Of a stretch of DNA of 64,000 nt, positions 62,696 to 64,000 are shown piece by piece. How positions within the stretch are numbered: the stretch's first letter is position 1; each line of letters opens with the position of its first letter. The notes below the pieces were generated by a model. The model searched no databases. It worked only from the letters and a program-made list of their open reading frames with translations, and was not told where the DNA came from. A program made the translations under genes and the position numbers. The stretch is from Aurelia coerulea (Eukaryota; Cnidaria; Scyphozoa; Semaeostomeae; Ulmaridae). The stretch spans positions 4,706,743 to 4,770,742 of the forward strand of contig CM076962.1 of assembly GCA_039566865.1 (NCBI GenBank), written 5' to 3'.

Positions 62696-64000
62696 TTGAT
62701 GCAGTCCTATAGACATGCACGTAATCAAGTAAATAAATTAAATAGAGAACTAAAGCGCGAGTATTTCACTCACAAGATTGCTTCCTGCGAAGGAGACCTC
62801 AAGAACACATGGAAGACTATCAATAATGTCTTAAATAAGAAATCCAAAACCACCAATATTTCTTCACTAAACATCGATGGGAAACATATCTCTACGAGTG
62901 CCTGCATTGCAGAATCGATGAATAACTTCTTCTGTACCATCGGAGAGACACTTAGTGACAAAATTCCCGAAGCAAAAAACCCTCTCCTCGAGAATGATTA
63001 CGAGGTCAATCCACAAAAAACTAAGTTTAATTTTCATGTTATTGATATTCTCCAGTTACGTAAAGTTTTTGGCAAATTCAAAACCTCAAAGGGATGTGGT
63101 ACTGATGGCATTGCTAGTTGTTTTCTAAAAATTGCACTTCCAGTTATTTCAGAATCTCTTTGTGATATTTTCAATCTTTCAATTGCTACTGGTAGCCAGA
63201 GTAGCCCCAATTTTCAAAAGTGGTCAACCTGATGACCGATCTAACTACCGACCTATATCAGTCTTGCCTGTTTTAGCCAGGGTCTTTGAAAAGCTTATTT
63301 ATAACCAACTGTACGATTATTTGAACAAAAACAAACATCTATTTTCTAACCAATCTGGCTTCAGAGCTTTACACTCTGTTGTCACTTGCCTTCTTAACAA
63401 CACAGATGACTGGTATGTGAACATGGACAATGGCAGATACACTGCAAATATTTTCATTGATCTCAAAAAAGCATTTGACACCGTAGATCATGACATTTTA
63501 CTTGCTAAATTGAGGAAGTATGGTATTGATAATCTTGAACTTACTTGGTTTACGTCTTATCTAACCAATAGAAAGCAATTCTGCAAAGTAAATGGGGTAG
63601 GTTCCAAAACAGAAGATATTCGCTGTGGTGTGCCGCAGGGTTCTTGTCTTGGCCCTCTTTTGTTTCTGATTTATATCAATGATCTTCCGTTTTCTCTGAA
63701 GAAAGGTAAAGTGACCATGTACGCTGACGATACCAGTATTTCTTACTCTTCTTCGAGCTTAGTAGATATAAACCAAACTCTGAATAGTGAACTGAATGAT
63801 TTGAAGCGATGGTTGCAGGGTAATAAACTTTCTTTGAATGTTTTAAAAACTCAAGCTTTGATTGTAGGTTCCCAGCCCAAAATTAAGAAAATTACCGACA
63901 AGGCTGTTGATCATCCACTATTTTTTATTGGTGACTCTCAGGTTGAAAATGTAGACCGAACAAAGTATCTGGGTGTGATAATCGATAGAAATTTGGATTG
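62696..64000 (+). pseudogene. LINE ORF2 fragment (jockey-superfamily), frameshifted, runs off the window
   Basis: First frame 62696-63191: linker and start of the reverse transcriptase (NNFFCTIGETLSDKI, KFKTSKGCGTDGIASCFL). A deletion/frameshift near 63191 removes the few residues usually between IATG and VARVAPIF. The second frame, from 63192 to the window edge, is open: NYRPISVLPVLARVFEKL, IDLKKAFDTVDHDIL, GVPQGSCLGPLLFLIYIND and MYADDTS (catalytic A-D-D). 5'-truncated: no endonuclease. Different subfamily from 22899-26260 by sequence. Confidence 0.85.

Overview
This is an AT-rich, intron-rich eukaryotic (metazoan) window. It carries parts of two conserved animal genes on the + strand, and the rest is almost entirely transposable-element sequence lying in their introns. 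Canonical GT..AG introns, kazrin (an animal scaffold protein) and a very dense load of short palindromic elements point to an invertebrate. An anthozoan cnidarian is my best guess, because micro-palindromes starting TAGCCTG/TACCCTGGG are, as I recall, abundant in those genomes. No species can be named from the sequence alone.

Region 1 (1-41065): the 3' two thirds of a USP48-type ubiquitin hydrolase. Twenty-one exons join in phase to about 815 residues: the catalytic His box, three DUSP-type regions and a C-terminal ubiquitin-like domain. The 5' exons with the catalytic Cys lie left of the window. The introns hold mariner-like, Harbinger-like and hAT-like non-autonomous elements, three tRNA-derived SINE families, a 5'-truncated LINE with a DNA element inserted in it (22899-26260), and a Ty3/gypsy retrotransposon with an open 1562-codon Gag-Pol frame (32457-37835).

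Region 2 (41066-43648): a repeat-filled intergenic stretch with a possible USP48 poly(A) signal.

Region 3 (43649 to beyond 61169): a kazrin (KAZN) orthologue. It starts at a clear ATG, runs through an N-terminal coiled-coil region with the kazrin signature and a Ser/Pro-rich linker, and reaches its first SAM domain; further exons lie right of the window. Its first intron uses a GC donor and holds a 1.38-kb palindrome built from alternating 19-bp units. The window ends inside a frameshifted LINE (62696-64000).

The least explained material is mobile. A family of 0.2-0.45 kb elements is bordered by inverted G- and C-tracts; four copies have 9-bp target-site duplications and each has a different degenerate tandem-repeat core. 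Micro-palindromes of 65-81 bp also have 9-bp duplications. The 45294-46671 palindrome has an 8-bp duplication. The two host genes have no evident functional link, but both human orthologues lie on 1p36, so their adjacency may be old linkage.
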